Source: Tannerellaceae bacterium
GTDB lineage: Bacteria; Bacteroidota; Bacteroidia; Bacteroidales; Tannerellaceae
Reading direction: 5' to 3'
DNA length: 7,183 nucleotides
Assembly (NCBI GenBank): GCA_031267775.1
Contig: JAIRYL010000137.1
Location: forward strand, 1 to 7,183
Shown: one piece after another, positions 5,917 through 7,183 of the stretch
How positions within the stretch are numbered: position 1 is the first letter of the stretch
How the letters are laid out: every line of letters starts with the position of its first letter
Translations under genes and position numbers: made by a program
Notes under the pieces: generated by a model
What the model was told of the DNA's origin: nothing
The model's database searches: none
The model's input: only the letters and a program-made list of their open reading frames with translations

Positions 5917-6750
5917 GTGAAAGAAAGCCAGAAAGCATTTACAAAAAAACTGGCTTCGTATGCCGACTGTTATGTAAACGACGCTTTTGGCACAGCTCAC
6001 CGCGCGCATGCTTCCACCGCCTTGATTGCCGCTTATTTTGAGGCCGGCGCTAAAATGTTTGGCTACCTGATGGAAAAAGAAGTGCAGGCGGTAGAGAAGG
6101 TTTTGACCGACGTGAATCATCCGTTTACCGCTATTATGGGAGGCTCTAAGGTTTCTTCCAAAATTGAAATTATTGAAAACCTGCTGAATAAGGTAGACAA
6201 CCTGATTATTGCCGGAGGTATGACTTATACGTTTACCAAGGCGCAGGGAGGTAAGATTGGCGATTCGATTGTTGAAAACGACAAACTGGAGCTGGCTGTC
6301 GACTTGCTTAAAAAGGCGGCGGACAAAGGCGTTAACCTGATACTGGCCGTAGACGCTAAAATTGCCGACAGCTTCAGTAACGACGCCCGGACAGGCTTCT
6401 GCCGGGCGGACGAAATTCCGGATGGCTGGGAAGGACTGGATATTGGCCCGGAAACAGAAAAGATATTTGCCGAAACGATCCGGCAATCTAAAACAATCCT
6501 CTGGAACGGTCCGACAGGGGTATTTGAGTTTGAAAACTTTACGCATGGCACAAAAGCCGTAGGCCAAGCGATAGTAGAAGCTACCGAAAAGGGCGCTTTC
6601 TCGCTGGTAGGCGGCGGCGATTCGGTGGCGGCCGTCAATAAATTCGGCCTGGCCGGCGGCGTATCCTACGTTTCGACCGGCGGCGGCGCTTTACTGGAAG
6701 CGATTGAAGGGAAAGTACTGCCGGGTATTGCGGCTATCAGAGGGTATTGA
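5917..6750 (+). CDS. pgk: pgk C-terminal fragment, after the premature stop
   Basis: The rest of pgk, in the same frame as the N-terminal part, could in principle start at the GTG at 5917 (277 residues). No SD-like sequence or ATG lies close after the stop, so efficient reinitiation is doubtful. The fragment carries the end of the N-terminal domain, the hinge and the complete nucleotide-binding domain with MGGSKVSSK, WNGPTGVFE and GGGDS. It is best read as the continuation of one gene rather than a separate gene. It converges with the reverse-strand HAD gene and overlaps its end by 14 bases. Confidence 0.6.
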   Translation: MKESQKAFTKKLASYADCYVNDAFGTAHRAHASTALIAAYFEAGAKMFGYLMEKEVQAVEKVLTDVNHPFTAIMGGSKVSSKIEIIENLLNKVDNLIIAGGMTYTFTKAQGGKIGDSIVENDKLELAVDLLKKAADKGVNLILAVDAKIADSFSNDARTGFCRADEIPDGWEGLDIGPETEKIFAETIRQSKTILWNGPTGVFEFENFTHGTKAVGQAIVEATEKGAFSLVGGGDSVAAVNKFGLAGGVSYVSTGGGALLEAIEGKVLPGIAAIRGY

Positions 6751-7183
6751 ACGGATCTTTTGATTCGAAAAACAGGGGTAAATGGGCGGGGTTTAAGATA
6801 AACCCGCCCATTTGTTTTAATGCGTCTTCGGCCTGTAAAACCGCGCAGGGATAGCCTGCGGCCGACAGCATGGAAGCGTCGCGCGCCGTATTACCTATGG
6901 CCGCTACATGCTGCGCGTTTAGATGCGCTGCCCGGCAGATGGTTTCCAGACCGCTTTGCTTGGTGGCTTTTCTGTCTGTTATGGACAGAAAGAGGCCGTT
7001 GCGATGCAGGTTATAGGCGTCGCGGTTTGGCAGCTCTTGCAGCTCTTGCAGGATGGACTGGGCCTGTTTTGCCGACGAAGCTTTCAATACATATTTATAG
7101 ATATGCCCGCCGGCTGCGTATGCGCGCGCTTGGCGTCCTTTCTTTTGGATATCCGGCACAGGCGTAAGGGGGATATACTCGTC
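6737..7183 (-). CDS. HAD-superfamily (Cof-like) hydrolase, C-terminal part
   Basis: The frame is open to the right edge (…DEYIPLTP), so the N terminus with the nucleophile DxD motif is outside the window; 148 residues are visible. The pattern of a central alpha/beta cap segment (YKYVLKASSAKQAQSILQEL), then ITDRKATKQSGLETIC, then HVAAIGNTARDASMLSAAGYPCAVLQAEDALK is that of the Cof/type IIB HAD phosphatases, where a conserved Lys precedes the motif GDxxND. These enzymes dephosphorylate sugar phosphates, nucleotides or phosphoglycerate derivatives; no substrate can be named. The motif IV segment reads GNTARD: the first Asp is Asn and only the second Asp is kept, which could weaken Mg binding. 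A GTG at 7157-7159 is not taken as the start because the frame continues upstream with family-like sequence. The stop TGA overlaps the end of pgk by 14 bases, and the last ~25 codons also encode the pgk terminator hairpin. Confidence 0.75.
   Translation of the reverse strand, partial: DEYIPLTPVPDIQKKGRQARAYAAGGHIYKYVLKASSAKQAQSILQELQELPNRDAYNLHRNGLFLSITDRKATKQSGLETICRAAHLNAQHVAAIGNTARDASMLSAAGYPCAVLQAEDALKQMGGFILNPAHLPLFFESKDPFNTL
6780..6818 (+). terminator. Intrinsic terminator downstream of pgk
   Basis: The left arm AAATGGGCGGG (6780-6790), one bulged G and TTTA pair with TAAA and CCCGCCCATTT (6799-6813) around a three-base AGA loop, giving a 15-pair GC-rich stem. TTTGTTTT (6811-6818) follows on the forward strand, as expected for a Rho-independent terminator. 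It begins about 30 bases after the pgk stop. It also lies wholly inside the reverse-strand HAD coding sequence. In that direction the hairpin is not followed directly by a T run, so it is probably one-directional. Confidence 0.75.
7031..7048. repeat. 9-base tandem duplication in the HAD gene
   Basis: CAGCTCTTG occurs twice in tandem (7031-7039, 7040-7048), giving the repeated residues QEL-QEL on the reverse strand. It keeps the frame and lies in a helix-like segment of the cap region, so it is probably harmless. Confidence 0.8.

Larger units (their letters stand above)
5488..6750 (+). pseudogene. pgk: Phosphoglycerate kinase, full-length locus interrupted by an in-frame TAA
   Basis: PGK transfers phosphate from 1,3-bisphosphoglycerate to ADP in glycolysis and works in reverse in gluconeogenesis, in the cytosol. 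Read through codon 134, the frame gives 420 codons, the family length for Bacteroidetes. All motifs are intact: VDFNVPL (D19, N21), R35, SHLGRPKG (57-64), LENLRF, NDAFGTAHRAHAS (164-176), MGGSKVSSK (217-225, K221), WNGPTGVFE (339-347), GGGDS (375-379) and the STGGGALLE...LPGI ending. Codon 134 (5887-5889) is TAA, with no frameshift before or after. It lies in the charged insertion that Bacteroidetes PGKs carry between LENLRF and NDAFG, so one base change from GAA, CAA or AAA would explain it. As written, only a 133-residue N-terminal piece would be made. Whether the gene is dead, read through or mis-sequenced cannot be settled here; the undecayed downstream frame argues against an old pseudogene. 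The identity is certain, the functional state is not. Confidence 0.85.

Noticed and set aside
5797..6567. Long reverse-strand open frame (256 codons) opposite pgk
   Set aside because: It lies exactly antisense to well-conserved pgk sequence and its translation resembles no known protein; it is a shadow of the pgk codon pattern.
6820..7167. Forward open frame of 115 codons downstream of pgk
   Set aside because: It is antisense to the HAD hydrolase, begins right at the terminator tail, and its product is rich in R, L and W without motifs.
1..7183. CRISPR arrays, tRNA or rRNA genes, insertion sequences, attachment sites, riboswitches
   Set aside because: Looked for across the window; no repeat-spacer pattern, cloverleaf with CCA-type end, terminal inverted repeats with transposase, or known riboswitch core was recognised.

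Overview
The window is a compact, gene-dense stretch of chromosome from a member of the Bacteroidetes, most likely order Bacteroidales. Three things point there: the protein families and their wording (DPP IV next to lipA, a Bacteroides-type PPK1, a phosphoglycerate kinase with a charged insertion after the LENLRF motif); A-rich leaders without Shine-Dalgarno sequences; and a TAnnTTTG-type -7 promoter element before pgk. No phage, transposon, tRNA, rRNA or CRISPR sequence was seen. Base composition looks even throughout, so nothing suggests recent transfer. Species cannot be named from this.

Layout. 1-224: the 3' end of an S9-family dipeptidyl peptidase (DPP IV type), running forward. 225-1085: lipA (lipoyl synthase), whose ATG directly follows the peptidase stop. 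About 1117-2286: an unnamed protein with about six membrane segments and a cytosolic C-terminal domain that resembles a Nudix fold but lacks the catalytic Nudix box. These three form one forward run. 2260-2766 (reverse): a YfcE/MJ0936-type metallophosphoesterase, overlapping the membrane gene tail to tail by 27 bases. A 53-base divergent spacer separates it from ppk1 (2820-4907, polyphosphate kinase), followed by a small stand-alone tRNA-editing (SAD/AlaX-like) domain protein (4936-5394), probably in the same operon. 5488-6750: pgk (phosphoglycerate kinase), with its own promoter. 6737 to beyond 7183 (reverse): the C-terminal part of a HAD-superfamily, Cof-like hydrolase, overlapping pgk tail to tail by 14 bases.

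Main points of interest. (1) pgk, normally an indispensable glycolytic gene, has an in-frame TAA at codon 134, while the whole remaining frame and all active-site motifs are intact. This is a very recent nonsense change, a sequence error, or tolerated readthrough. (2) The lipA-linked membrane protein joins membrane helices to a degenerate Nudix-like domain. (3) The only strong intrinsic terminator, that of pgk, lies inside the coding end of the convergent HAD gene. I see no clearly new multi-gene system. The genes are mostly central housekeeping: lipoate synthesis, polyphosphate, glycolysis, and proofreading of mischarged tRNA.
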